Assembly: GCF_001015195.1 (NCBI RefSeq)
Contig: NZ_LDES01000007.1
Location: 1 to 64,000 of the forward strand
DNA length: 64,000 bases
Reading direction: 5' to 3'
Source: Sphingomonas sp. Y57
GTDB taxonomy: Bacteria; Pseudomonadota; Alphaproteobacteria; Sphingomonadales; Sphingomonadaceae
A program made the position numbers and the translations under genes. The notes beneath the pieces were generated by a model. It made no database searches. It was given only the letters and a program-made list of their open reading frames with translations, and was not told the origin of the DNA. Of this stretch, positions 19,722 to 28,404 are shown piece by piece (the first letter of the stretch is position 1; each line of letters begins with the position of its first letter).

Positions 19722-20747
19722 ATGTCCAGCACCGAGCGCTTGCGGCGGATCGCGGCGGCCCAGAAGCTGCGCTATCGGGAAGAAGGCGACGGGCCCGTCC
19801 TGCTGGTCGCGGCCAGCCATGTGTTCGAACCTGCCTGGCTGAAATTCATGCTCGACCGGCCGGGACAGGTCCTCACCCTCAACGGCGAGAAGGTGATTGC
19901 CCATCTTCCCTCGAATACGGGCAACGGCTTTCCGGAAGGCCTCACCGAGGTGCGCGTCGAGGATAACCGTGTCTTTTACAACGCCGCGCTGCGCAAGCGC
20001 GAGGAGCCGGTGATCGCGAAGCTGGAACCCGGCACCGTAAAGGCGATCGAACGAAAGACCTATTTCGGCGCCTATAAGGGCGTAACCGACATCCTCACCA
20101 AATATCTCTGGCCCGAATGGGCTCTGGTGCTGACCCGGATCGCCGCCAAGATCGGAATGTCGCCGAACCAGGTGACCGCGATCGGCGCGGCCTTGTGCCT
20201 GCTCGCCACATGGCTGTTCTGGATCGGCGAATATGGATGGGGCATGGCGGCGGGGCTGGTCTTCATGGTGCTCGACACCGTCGACGGCAAGCTGGCCCGC
20301 TGCACCATCACCTCCAGCGCGTGGGGCAATGTCTTCGATCATGGCATCGACCTGGTCCATCCGCCCTTCTGGTGGTGGGCCTGGGGCGTCGGCCTGTCGC
20401 ATTGGGGATTGGCCTTTACCCATCTCGAGTTCACGCTGGTGATGATCGCGATCGTCGGCGGCTATGTCGTCCAGCGCGCGATCGAGGGCGCGTTCATCCG
20501 CCGCTTCAACGGCATGCACATCCATGTCTGGGAGAAGATCGACAGCGATTTCCGCCTGATCACCGCGCGGCGCAATCCGAACATGGTGATTCTGCTGGTC
20601 GGCACGTTGTTCGGGCGCCCCGACCTGGGGCTTATCGCCGTGGCGGTATGGACCGTGCTATCCTGCCTGTTCCATGCGGTCCGGCTGGTCCAGGCGCTTC
20701 GGCGGCGCAAGCGCGGGGTGAAGATCCGGTCCTGGCTGACGGTTTGA
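19722..20747 (+). CDS. CDP-alcohol phosphatidyltransferase family protein
   Basis: The 341-residue product has an exact CDP-alcohol phosphotransferase motif: DG-x2-AR-x8-G-x3-D-x3-D within DTVDGKLARCTITSSAW and GNVFDHGID (about residues 185-207). These Asp residues bind the metal and CDP. Several membrane segments surround it. About 125 residues precede the membrane domain and look like a separate soluble module (EEGDGPVLLVAASHVFEPAWLK). Enzymes of this type join a CDP-activated alcohol to an acceptor hydroxyl, as in phosphatidylinositol, phosphatidylglycerol or di-inositol-phosphate phosphate synthesis. Two nucleotidyltransferase genes flank it, so one may supply its CDP-substrate. The start at 19722 is short of a clear ribosome site. 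Confidence 0.85.
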   Translation: MSSTERLRRIAAAQKLRYREEGDGPVLLVAASHVFEPAWLKFMLDRPGQVLTLNGEKVIAHLPSNTGNGFPEGLTEVRVEDNRVFYNAALRKREEPVIAKLEPGTVKAIERKTYFGAYKGVTDILTKYLWPEWALVLTRIAAKIGMSPNQVTAIGAALCLLATWLFWIGEYGWGMAAGLVFMVLDTVDGKLARCTITSSAWGNVFDHGIDLVHPPFWWWAWGVGLSHWGLAFTHLEFTLVMIAIVGGYVVQRAIEGAFIRRFNGMHIHVWEKIDSDFRLITARRNPNMVILLVGTLFGRPDLGLIAVAVWTVLSCLFHAVRLVQALRRRKRGVKIRSWLTV

Positions 20748-20763
20748 CACGACGGAGGGTCCG

Positions 20764-21396
20764 ATGGCGAACGCGACGATCGAGAAGTTCGGCTGGCCGG
20801 CGACGCTGGTTCGCGACTACCGCCATTGGGTCGTCCTGCTGCGTCCGGCCCAGCCGACGCTCGGCTCGCTCGTCCTCGCCGCCAAGTCCGACGCCACGGC
20901 GTTCGGGGACCTCCCGGCCGAAGCCCATGCCGAGCTGAAGACCGTCACGGCCGAGATCGAGACGGTGCTGAAACGCGCGGTCGGCTATCAGAAGCTCAAT
21001 TATCTGATGCTGATGATGGTCGACCCGCATGTCCACTTCCACGTCATTCCACGCCATGAGGGCGAACGGGAGCGTGACGGGCTATCCATCACCGACGCTG
21101 GCTGGCCAGGACCACCGGCGCTGGGGCAGGCGGTCAGCTTGTCGGAAGAGCGGATCGCATCGCTATCCGGCTGGCTCAAGGGACTGATCGCCGACGGGCA
21201 GAGCGGCGCTGCCTTCGCGGCGGGTAGCCCGGCCCGGGAGCAGATGCGCAACGGCGCGCCCAACCCGGTCCGCGACGCGGGACCCGAGGCGATCCGCGAC
21301 GAGGACGGCAAGAGCTGGGACGTCGTCGACGAAAGCTCGGACGAGTCCTTTCCCGCCAGCGATCCGCCGAACTATTCGCGGCCGGAGAAGGACTGA
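20764..21396 (+). CDS. HIT-family protein with an acidic 'ESFPASDPP'-type tail
   Basis: Residues 1-125 form a HIT domain with the catalytic triad pattern HVHFHVIPR (His89, His91, His93), typical of nucleotide hydrolases and transferases. A proline- and alanine-rich middle leads to a C-terminal tail, DESSDESFPASDPPN. This is a short acidic motif that I recall from many otherwise unrelated small proteobacterial proteins. The tail's function is unknown. The gene starts 17 bases after the phosphatidyltransferase stop with an upstream ggaggg site, so they are probably co-transcribed. Its enzymatic role could be hydrolysis of a nucleotide-linked intermediate (inference). Confidence 0.8.
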   Translation: MANATIEKFGWPATLVRDYRHWVVLLRPAQPTLGSLVLAAKSDATAFGDLPAEAHAELKTVTAEIETVLKRAVGYQKLNYLMLMMVDPHVHFHVIPRHEGERERDGLSITDAGWPGPPALGQAVSLSEERIASLSGWLKGLIADGQSGAAFAAGSPAREQMRNGAPNPVRDAGPEAIRDEDGKSWDVVDESSDESFPASDPPNYSRPEKD

Positions 21397-21508
21397 GTCC
21401 CCATCCCCTGCCCTGGTCCTGAACTTGCCGGGGTCCACCGCCTCACATTCCATGTCGTGCGGATGGATGCCGAAGCGAGTCCAGCATGACGAATGAAGGT
21501 CGCTGGCC

Positions 21509-22249
21509 TTAGTTACCGGCCGCCCAGCTTTCTGTCAGCGCCCGTGCGATCGGCAGGTCCTCGGGGAAATCGACCTCGGCCCAGGGCAGGCCCTCGATCG
21601 AGACGGTGCCGACGACGCCGGAGGGCGCCAGCGCGTGGATCGCCTTGAGATACCAGTTGAGCACGCCTTCGGGCGTGCGCATCATCGCCTCGACCTGATC
21701 GCGAAAAATTCCAGGACCGTCGCCCCGGAAGGCGAGCATGCCGATGGACTCGGCATTGGTTTCATGGGGTTCGAGCCGCTTGCCGATCTGGAGCAGCCGA
21801 TCGCCGTCGCGCTGCACCTTCATGTCGTCGAGATCGTAGCTCTCCTTGACGTCGATCGTCACGGTGATCGGCGCGGTCGCGCCGGCGATCAGCCGGCCGA
21901 CGATCTCCGGCGAGACGAGCGTGTCGCCGTTGAGGATGATGAAGTCCTGGTCCATCTCCTCGCGCACGATCCAGCAGGAGCCAAGATTGTCGGCGACCTT
22001 GTAGAAGGGATTGAAGCGCGTGCGGATGGTAGTGCCGGGCTGGTCGATCGCGGCCAGCGCGGCCGCCAGCTTCTCGTCGCGGAAGCCGGTGACGACCGCG
22101 ATCTCGGTGATGCCGTTCGCAACGAGCGCGCCGATCTGCCAGGCGATCAGGCTCTTGCCGGCGAAATCGATGAGGCATTTCGGCTGGTCGGCCGTCAGCG
22201 GCAACAACCGCGATCCCTGGCCGGCCGAAAGGATGATGGCTTTCTTCAT
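21509..22249 (-). CDS. NTP-transferase, LicC / inositol-phosphate cytidylyltransferase-like
   Basis: The 246-residue protein has the canonical nucleotidyltransferase N-terminus AIILSAGQGSRLLPLTADQPKCLIDFAGKSL (pattern AGxGxRLxPLT...K...), an ILNGDTLV metal-binding Asp and a DNLGSCWIVREEM segment. This type includes LicC (phosphocholine cytidylyltransferase), archaeal inositol-1-phosphate cytidylyltransferase and sugar nucleotidyltransferases. Given the CDP-alcohol phosphatidyltransferase nearby, CTP-dependent activation of a phosphorylated alcohol is a reasonable inference. The substrate is not decided by sequence. The ribosome site is weak and the gene is transcribed toward HIT (converging). 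Confidence 0.8.
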   Translation of the reverse strand: MKKAIILSAGQGSRLLPLTADQPKCLIDFAGKSLIAWQIGALVANGITEIAVVTGFRDEKLAAALAAIDQPGTTIRTRFNPFYKVADNLGSCWIVREEMDQDFIILNGDTLVSPEIVGRLIAGATAPITVTIDVKESYDLDDMKVQRDGDRLLQIGKRLEPHETNAESIGMLAFRGDGPGIFRDQVEAMMRTPEGVLNWYLKAIHALAPSGVVGTVSIEGLPWAEVDFPEDLPIARALTESWAAGN

Positions 22250-22314
22250 GAAAGCGGCCCCCTAAGCAGGAATTGCGGCGAGATGATGAAAGGAGCCGGT
22301 CCCGAGCCGACACC

Positions 22315-22341
22315 AAAAAGAAAAGGGGGCCGAAGCCCCCC
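22315..22341 (-). terminator. Intrinsic terminator after sdhA
   Basis: On the minus strand a GGGGGC-TTCG-GCCCCC hairpin with a UUCG loop is followed by TTTTCTTTTT. It lies about 25 bases after the sdhA stop and should end the sdhCDA transcript, which means that sdhB is not in it. Confidence 0.9.
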
Positions 22342-22368
22342 TTTTCCCCGTTCGTTCCGTGGCGACGA

Positions 22369-24156
22369 TCAGTAAACGCGCGCCTTCGGCTTGATATATT
22401 CGACCTCGTCGGTGAGCGTGTAATCGTGCACCGGACGATAATCGATCGTCACCGCACCCTTCTCGAACCAGGTGATCGTGTGCTTCATCCAGTTCGCGTC
22501 GTCGCGATCCGGATAATCCTCGTGCATGTGCGCACCGCGGCTTTCCTTGCGGTTCGCGGCCGAGTGCATCGTCACCACCGCCTGCGGCAGCATGTTGTCC
22601 AGCTCGAGCGTCTCGACCAGGTCGGTGTTGAAGATCAGCGAGCGGTCGGTGATGCCGATGTCCTGCAGGCGGGCATAGACCTTGTCGATCTTCTCCTGTC
22701 CCTCACGCAGCAGCTCGGAATCACGGAACACGGCGCAGTGCTTCTGCATCGTATGCTGCATATCGAGGCGGATCTGCGCAGTCGGGGTATCACCCTTGGC
22801 GTTGCGATAATGGTCGAGCCGGCCGAGCGCCTTCTCGTCGGCTTCCTTGTTGATCGCGCCGTGCTTGCTGTTCGGCTGGATCAGTTCCGCCAGGCGGAAA
22901 CCGGTAGCACGGCCGAACACGACGAGGTCGATCAGCGAGTTCGAGCCGAGCCGGTTGGCACCGTGGACCGACACGCAGGCCGCCTCGCCCACCGCGAACA
23001 GGCCGGGGACGACCGCATCCGGATTGCCGTCCTTCAGGGTGACGACCTCGCCATGATAGTTACAGGGGACGCCGCCCATATTGTAGTGGACGGTCGGCGT
23101 CACCGGCAGCGGCTGGCGGGTCAGATCGACGCCGGCGAAGATCTTGCCGGTCTCGGTGATGCCCGGCAGACGCTCCGCCAGCACCTTGGGATCGATATGA
23201 TCGAGATGCAGGTAGATATAATCGCCGTTCTTGCCGACGCCGCGGCCTTCGCGCATCTCCATCGCCATCGACCGCGACACGACGTCACGGCTGGCGAGGT
23301 CCTTCGCCGACGGGGCATAGCGTTCCATGAAGCGCTCGCCCTGGGCGTTGGTGAGGTAGCCGCCCTCGCCGCGCGCGCCTTCGGTGATCAGCACGCCCGC
23401 GCCGTAGATGCCCGTCGGATGGAACTGCACGAACTCCATGTCCTGGAGCGGCAGGCCGGCGCGCAGCACCATGCCGCCGCCGTCACCGGTGCAGGTGTGC
23501 GCCGAGGTCGCCGAGAAATAGGTACGGCCCGAACCGCCCGTCGCCAGCACCACCGCATGGCTGCGGAAGCGATGGATCGAGCCGTCCTCCATGCAGAGCG
23601 CGATGACGCCCTTGCACTCGCCATTCTCCATGATCAGGTCGAGCGCGAAATATTCGATGTAGAAGTCGGCGTCATACTTCAGGCTCTGCTGGTAGAGCGC
23701 ATGAAGCATCGCATGACCGGTGCGGTCCGCGGCGGCGCAGGTGCGCTGCACGGGCGGGCCGGCGCCCATGTTCTGCATGTGACCGCCGAACGGACGCTGG
23801 TAGATCTTGCCCTCGTCGGTGCGGCTGAACGGAACGCCCGCATGTTCGAGCTCGATCACCGCAGCCGGCGCCTCGCGGACCATATATTCGATGGCGTCCT
23901 GGTCGCCCAGCCAGTCCGATCCCTTGACGGTATCGTACATGTGCCAGGTCCAGTGGTCCGGCCCCATATTGCCCAGCGACGCGGCGATGCCGCCCTGCGC
24001 CGCGACGGTGTGGCTGCGGGTCGGGAACACCTTGGTGATGCAGGCCGTCTTGAGGCCCGCGCCCGCCGCGCCCATGGTGGCACGAAGGCCGGAGCCGCCC
24101 GCGCCCACGACCACCGCGTCATAGAGGTGGTCGACGATCTTATATGCCTCGGACAT
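22369..24156 (-). CDS. sdhA: Succinate dehydrogenase flavoprotein subunit
   Basis: The 595-residue protein oxidises succinate to fumarate. It has the FAD-binding [19 protein letters not shown], the His that carries covalent FAD in [15 protein letters not shown] (His49), the active-site HPTGIYGAG, the [19 protein letters not shown] region and a C-terminal [14 protein letters not shown] segment. Length and motifs are normal. It shares a one-base overlap with sdhD and ends with a strong terminator. The B subunit gene, which usually follows, is 6.9 kb downstream. Confidence 0.97.
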   Translation of the reverse strand: MSEAYKIVDHLYDAVVVGAGGSGLRATMGAAGAGLKTACITKVFPTRSHTVAAQGGIAASLGNMGPDHWTWHMYDTVKGSDWLGDQDAIEYMVREAPAAVIELEHAGVPFSRTDEGKIYQRPFGGHMQNMGAGPPVQRTCAAADRTGHAMLHALYQQSLKYDADFYIEYFALDLIMENGECKGVIALCMEDGSIHRFRSHAVVLATGGSGRTYFSATSAHTCTGDGGGMVLRAGLPLQDMEFVQFHPTGIYGAGVLITEGARGEGGYLTNAQGERFMERYAPSAKDLASRDVVSRSMAMEMREGRGVGKNGDYIYLHLDHIDPKVLAERLPGITETGKIFAGVDLTRQPLPVTPTVHYNMGGVPCNYHGEVVTLKDGNPDAVVPGLFAVGEAACVSVHGANRLGSNSLIDLVVFGRATGFRLAELIQPNSKHGAINKEADEKALGRLDHYRNAKGDTPTAQIRLDMQHTMQKHCAVFRDSELLREGQEKIDKVYARLQDIGITDRSLIFNTDLVETLELDNMLPQAVVTMHSAANRKESRGAHMHEDYPDRDDANWMKHTITWFEKGAVTIDYRPVHDYTLTDEVEYIKPKARVY

Positions 24157-24545
24157 CAGGCCGAAACTCCCCCGAAGGCGATCTTGAGGATCGAGAAGAT
24201 CGCCAGCGCGGCGCCCGCGATCGTGTAGAGGTTGAGCAGCAGCAGGGAGAAAACCTTGCCGGCATCCTCATGGACATAATCCTCGAGGACGACCTGGAGC
24301 CCCAGCCGCATGTGGTAGAAGACCGAGATGGTCAGCAGGATCAGGGGCACCGCGACCATCGGCGAGCCGATCCACTGCACCACCACGTCGTGCCCGAGAT
24401 TGGGCAGGCGGAACAGTGAGACGACGAACCAGGTCGCAAGCAGCAGATTTCCCGCCGCCGTGACGCGCTGGCGCCACCAGTGCATCGCACCATGCTTGGC
24501 CGAGCCGAGGCCGCGGACGCGGCCGATTCCGGTTCCGTTACCCAT
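24156..24545 (-). CDS. sdhD: Succinate dehydrogenase membrane anchor subunit
   Basis: The 129-residue hydrophobic protein has three membrane segments (about residues 30-50, 58-80 and 98-122) and the family motif [15 protein letters not shown], whose His helps bind haem b and whose Asp-Tyr pair lies near the quinone site. Together with SdhC it anchors complex II. It overlaps the sdhC stop and the sdhA start by a single base each, indicating tight translational coupling. Confidence 0.9.
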   Translation of the reverse strand: MGNGTGIGRVRGLGSAKHGAMHWWRQRVTAAGNLLLATWFVVSLFRLPNLGHDVVVQWIGSPMVAVPLILLTISVFYHMRLGLQVVLEDYVHEDAGKVFSLLLLNLYTIAGAALAIFSILKIAFGGVSA

Positions 24546-24952
24546 CAGCGCACCCCCTTCGAAAGCGAGAGCAGGATCGGAACCCAGATCAGCAGCGTGA
24601 CCAGGACCGAACCGACCATCGTCGCGATCGAACCCGTCTTGTTGACCTTCAGTTCATAGCCCGCGCCAATGTCGAGCACGAAGTGCCTAAGGCCCGAGAA
24701 AAGATGCTGGAAGAAGGACCAGGTCAGCCCGATCGCGACCAGATAGCCGAACCAGGACGTGGCGACCTTGTAGAAGGTCGCATAGGCGTCGGGCCCGCTT
24801 GCGGCCGCCACCAGCCACCAGACGAAAGCCAGACCTGCCACCACCGCCAGTCCCACGCCGGTTGCCCGGTGCAGGATCGACACGGCCATGTGCGGACCCC
24901 ATTTCCAGATTGTGAGGTGCGGCGAAAGCGGACGCCCCGGATTGCGCGACAT
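24545..24952 (-). CDS. sdhC: Succinate dehydrogenase cytochrome b556 subunit
   Basis: The 135-residue protein starts with the family signature RPLSPHLTIWKWGPHMAVSILHRATG, in which the SxxHR pattern contributes to the quinone and haem site. Three membrane helices follow. A second motif, HLFSGLRHFVLDIG, holds the haem-ligand His. The gene is the first of sdhCDA and has a gggaggg ribosome site. A candidate promoter is described at 24980-25007. Confidence 0.92.
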   Translation of the reverse strand: MSRNPGRPLSPHLTIWKWGPHMAVSILHRATGVGLAVVAGLAFVWWLVAAASGPDAYATFYKVATSWFGYLVAIGLTWSFFQHLFSGLRHFVLDIGAGYELKVNKTGSIATMVGSVLVTLLIWVPILLSLSKGVR

Positions 24953-24979
24953 GATGCCCTCCCTCTGTCGTCGGCGCCC

Positions 24980-25007
24980 GTCTTAGACGATGCGCCGCAC
25001 CATGCAA
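24980..25007 (-). promoter_or_regulatory. Candidate sdhCDA promoter
   Basis: On the minus strand TTGCAT and TAAGAC are separated by 16 bases, about 27 bases before the sdhC start codon. The fit to sigma-70 hexamers is moderate, so this is tentative. Confidence 0.3.
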
Positions 25008-25119
25008 GGCGCTTTGGCGCACCCGCCCCCCCGAATTTTCGGTCACTCTAAACGGGCTGTTTACCAACGCCCCCTATGAATCGCCCCAATTGGCGGAACC
25101 AGTGCGAGGCGCGGATAGC

Positions 25120-26367
25120 ATGATGAACGGTCAGGACATGGAGTCGATCGCTCTTGGCGATCAGGAGATCAGCCGGAAACTGGCGCTCTATGACCGCTCG
25201 GCGGACCTCACCGCGCGACTCAGGGCGATCGGTGCCCGGATCGGAGCGGTTGAGCTCGACCCGCTGTGGAACGCCTTGCTGACCGACGGGGTGACGACGG
25301 AGGGCCTGCGTGCCCATGCCGACCAGGCCGCACGGGGCGGTGGCCATGGCGAGTTCGCCCGCAAGGCGGCCGAAACGGTCGCGCGGCTGTGCGGCGAGGT
25401 TGCTCGACACTGCGCCGATGACGCCGAATTCGTGAGGCGAAGCTGCGAAGCGCTGGCGACGGTCCATGCGCTCCACTTCGACCTGGCCGTCGCCGCTGCC
25501 GGTGCGCAGGATCGCGCATCGCAGCATCAGGGACTGGCCGACGAAGGCCGTGCCTTCCGCACCAACATTTCCGAAACGCTGGGCCGCGCTCTCGACGATT
25601 CTCGCGGCCTGCGCCAGCGTACGGGCCAGACGTCGCAGTCCGCGCGCGGCATGCTGGGCAAGACATCCGAGGTTGCCGCCGCCGCCGAACAGTCGGCGCT
25701 GGCTATGCGCGAGGCCGCGCACACCGCCGCGGGCCTGATCCGTGCGATCGAGGAGAGCCGCGCCGAAGTGGAGGTCGCCGCTCAGATCGCGACCCGCGCG
25801 GCGGACCGATCGGTCCATGCCGTCGCGATCTCCGATGTGCTGTCGGATCACGCTCAGGCGATCGAGTCGATCCTCGGCCTGATCCGCGACATCGCCGGAC
25901 AGACCAATCTGCTCGCGCTCAACGCCACGATCGAGGCAGCACGCGCCGGCGACGCCGGCCGCGGCTTCGCCGTGGTTGCGCAGGAGGTGAAGAGCCTCGC
26001 CAGCCAGACCGCCCGTGCAACCGACGACATCGCCGCCAAGATCGCCGCCATCCAGGCCGCGACCCGCCAGACCGTGGAAGCCAATGGCGCGATCAGGGAC
26101 ATCGTCGGTGAAGTGCAGATTTCGGCCGAGCGTATCCGGACGACCATGGAGGCGCAGGCGCAGACGGTCACGATGATCACCGCCGCCGTCGACGAGACCG
26201 CACTGGCAGCCGACTCGATGTCGACCACCATCTCGGCGATTCGCGCGGACACCGAGAATGTCGCCGGCGAGATCGACCATCTCGAAGCCGGCTTCCGCCG
26301 GGTCGACGGCGAGCTTTCTAAGCTCGAGACGATTACCGGGGACTTTGTAAGCCGCATCGCGGCGTAG
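25120..26367 (+). CDS. Soluble methyl-accepting chemotaxis protein
   Basis: The 415-residue protein has a C-terminal chemotaxis signalling domain with the hallmark hairpin tip [20 protein letters not shown] (about residues 258-277) followed by [17 protein letters not shown]. There is no membrane segment, so it is a cytoplasmic or peripherally located receptor. Its N-terminal 150 residues are helical with several His residues ([26 protein letters not shown]). I do not recognise the sensor fold; a haem- or metal-binding bundle is one possibility. ATG 25120 and ATG 25123 are adjacent candidates. An earlier TTG (25090) is less likely. It stands alone, near no other chemotaxis genes in the window. 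Confidence 0.85.
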   Translation: MMNGQDMESIALGDQEISRKLALYDRSADLTARLRAIGARIGAVELDPLWNALLTDGVTTEGLRAHADQAARGGGHGEFARKAAETVARLCGEVARHCADDAEFVRRSCEALATVHALHFDLAVAAAGAQDRASQHQGLADEGRAFRTNISETLGRALDDSRGLRQRTGQTSQSARGMLGKTSEVAAAAEQSALAMREAAHTAAGLIRAIEESRAEVEVAAQIATRAADRSVHAVAISDVLSDHAQAIESILGLIRDIAGQTNLLALNATIEAARAGDAGRGFAVVAQEVKSLASQTARATDDIAAKIAAIQAATRQTVEANGAIRDIVGEVQISAERIRTTMEAQAQTVTMITAAVDETALAADSMSTTISAIRADTENVAGEIDHLEAGFRRVDGELSKLETITGDFVSRIAA

Positions 26368-26488
26368 TTTGATTGGCCCTCAGGCGCCGGCGGCAGGCAT
26401 CCACCCGCCTTGGCTTTCCTCGCATCAGCTCGGGCGCGCGTTCGCGCTTGCGGGACACTGATGCGTCCCGAGTCACACGACTTCTCCT

Positions 26489-26578
26489 CGTCATCCCGGC
26501 GAAGGCCGGGATCTCGGGCGGCTCCTGCCTCGACCTCTTCTCCCCTCTCCCGAGATCCCGGCCTCCGCCGGGATGACG
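26489..26578. repeat. 30-bp inverted-repeat element (cgtcatcccggc type)
   Basis: Two 30-base arms (26489-26518 and 26549-26578) are complementary at 29 of 30 positions, around a 30-base pyrimidine-rich centre. This is the most complete of three related elements in the window (others at 2060-2087 and 3540-3621). It lies between the chemotaxis gene and the SDR gene, inside a 276-base gap with no gene. Confidence 0.85.
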
Positions 26579-26643
26579 CCATTGAGGGGCAGACGATCCT
26601 CACTGCCGTTGCCGTGCGCGCGATCAGGCATTAGGTCCCGCGC

Positions 26644-27351
26644 ATGACCATCAACATCCTCGCCACCGGCACCAGCCGGGGCATCGGCAAGGCCATCCTG
26701 GACCGCTTCGCGGGCGAGGATGTCCGCATCGTCGGCCATCGCTCCAGCGACGGCGGCGACGACATTCTCGCCGCCGACCTCACCGACCCGACAGCGCCCC
26801 GCCGCATCTGGGACCAGGCGCTCGAGCGGCTCGGCCGGATCGACGTGCTGATCAACAACGCCGGCATCTTCGAGGCGGTGTCGATCGACGCGCCCGACAT
26901 CGCCTGGACCGAGGCATGGAACCGGACGATGCAGATCAACCTGACCGCGGCGGCGGAGCTCTGCCGCCTGGCAGTGCTGCATTTTCGGCGGCAGGGCGGC
27001 GGCCGCATCGTCAACGTCGCCAGCCGCGCGGCCCATCGCGGCGACAGCCCGGCGCACTGGCATTACGCCGCATCCAAGGGCGGCATGGTGGCGATGACCA
27101 AGACGATCGCGCGCGGCTATGCCGCCGAGGGCATCCTCGCCTTCGCGGTCTGCCCCGGCTTCACCATGACCGGCATGGCTGACGATTATCTGGCGAGCCG
27201 CGGTGGCGACAAGTTGCTGGCCGACATCCCGCTCGGCCGCGTCGCCGATCCGGAAGAGATCGCGGAGACGGTCCGCTTCCTCGCGCTCGCGGCGCCAGCG
27301 TCGATGACCGGGGCGGTCCTCGACATCAATGGAGCCAGCTATGTCCGCTAG
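26644..27351 (+). CDS. Short-chain dehydrogenase/reductase
   Basis: The 235-residue protein has the SDR cofactor motif ATGTSRGIGKAILDRF, the structural NNAG (LINNAGIFE), an active-site pattern with Tyr and Lys in HYAASKGGM, and the PGFTMTGM segment after it. It should reduce or oxidise a carbonyl/alcohol with NAD(P)H. The substrate is unknown. Its stop overlaps the start of prmA by 11 bases, so the two are coupled. Confidence 0.9.
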   Translation: MTINILATGTSRGIGKAILDRFAGEDVRIVGHRSSDGGDDILAADLTDPTAPRRIWDQALERLGRIDVLINNAGIFEAVSIDAPDIAWTEAWNRTMQINLTAAAELCRLAVLHFRRQGGGRIVNVASRAAHRGDSPAHWHYAASKGGMVAMTKTIARGYAAEGILAFAVCPGFTMTGMADDYLASRGGDKLLADIPLGRVADPEEIAETVRFLALAAPASMTGAVLDINGASYVR

Positions 27352-28318
27352 GAAGAAGGCCGAGCCCAAGGGCGACGGCGTTACCGGTTTCCCCTTCGCG
27401 CCCGAGCGTGAGGGGAGCTGGAAGATCACCCTGCCCTGCACCAAGGCCGAGGCCGAGCGCCTCGCCGAGGACCCGCCCGAGTTGGCGCTGCTCGATCCGC
27501 CGCCGACGCTGATGACCAGCGAGCCCGACCCCGACAAGCCCGACGACTGGCAGCTCGACGTCTATGTCGAAGACAAGCCCACCAAGTCGCTGATCGCGAC
27601 GGTCGCCGCGCTGGTCCCGAGCGCCGGCAAGGTGAAGCCGGTCGTCACGCATATCCCGGAGGACGATTGGGTCACGTTGTCCCAGTCGGGGCTTGAGCCG
27701 ATCCGCGCCGGGCGCTTCTTCGTCCATACGCCGCACAATGCCGACCATGTGCCCGAAGGCATGACCGGCTTCACCATCGATGCGGGCCGCGCCTTCGGAA
27801 CCGGCCATCACGAGACAACCACCGGCTGCCTGACGATGCTCGACCAGCTGAAGCGCAGCGGCCTGCGCTTCGACGACATCGCCGACATCGGCACGGGCAC
27901 CGGTCTGCTGGCCTTTGCGGCGCGGGCGTTGTGGCCCGCCGCCAGGACCATCGCATCGGACATCGATCCGGTCTCGATCGAGGTGACAGCAGAGAATGCC
28001 GCGATCAACGGCGTGCCGATGGGGCGCGGACGCGGCCAGGTCGAGCTGGCCGTCGCTGCCGGCCTCGCCCATCGCCGGCTCAAGGCTCGGCTGCCTTACG
28101 ACCTGTTGATCGCCAACATCCTGGCCGGTCCTCTGATCGAACTGGCGCCGGTATTCGGCAACGCGGTGCTGCCGGGCGGCACGATCATCCTTGCCGGGTT
28201 GCTGGACAGCCAGGCCGAGGCGGTCGCGCAGGCCTATCGCCGCCAAGGTTTCTATCTGGCGGGGCAGATCGTCCACGGGGACTGGCCGACTCTGCGTCTG
28301 GTCAAGCGGAAACGCTGA
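27341..28318 (+). CDS. prmA: Ribosomal protein L11 methyltransferase
   Basis: The 325-residue protein has an N-terminal domain and a SAM-dependent methyltransferase domain. The SAM motif is FDDIADIGTGTGLLAFAARAL, preceded by GRAFGTGHHETTTGCL, a PrmA hallmark. The LLIANILAGPLIELAP segment is the conserved NxLxxPL motif near the active site. It trimethylates ribosomal protein L11. The ATG at 27341 overlaps the SDR gene and has ggag upstream. An in-frame ATG at 27329 is not chosen. Confidence 0.95.
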   Translation: MSARKKAEPKGDGVTGFPFAPEREGSWKITLPCTKAEAERLAEDPPELALLDPPPTLMTSEPDPDKPDDWQLDVYVEDKPTKSLIATVAALVPSAGKVKPVVTHIPEDDWVTLSQSGLEPIRAGRFFVHTPHNADHVPEGMTGFTIDAGRAFGTGHHETTTGCLTMLDQLKRSGLRFDDIADIGTGTGLLAFAARALWPAARTIASDIDPVSIEVTAENAAINGVPMGRGRGQVELAVAAGLAHRRLKARLPYDLLIANILAGPLIELAPVFGNAVLPGGTIILAGLLDSQAEAVAQAYRRQGFYLAGQIVHGDWPTLRLVKRKR

Positions 28319-28404
28319 CCGCGCGCGCATAACCCGGCCTTTCCACACTATTATCCATCCGAGCGCCTGCTATTATCCAGGCGGGAGCATTTGGGGCACG
28401 GACA

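Noticed and set aside
21400-21500. Degenerate intergenic sequence with 'cctgaacttg' and 'gcatgacga' pieces
   Set aside because: It resembles a decayed copy of another sphingomonad repeat, but the arms are too diverged to define limits.
22273-24228. Plus-strand frame of 651 codons over sdhA
   Set aside because: It is a shadow of sdhA on the opposite strand, with Arg/His-rich composition typical of an antisense frame.
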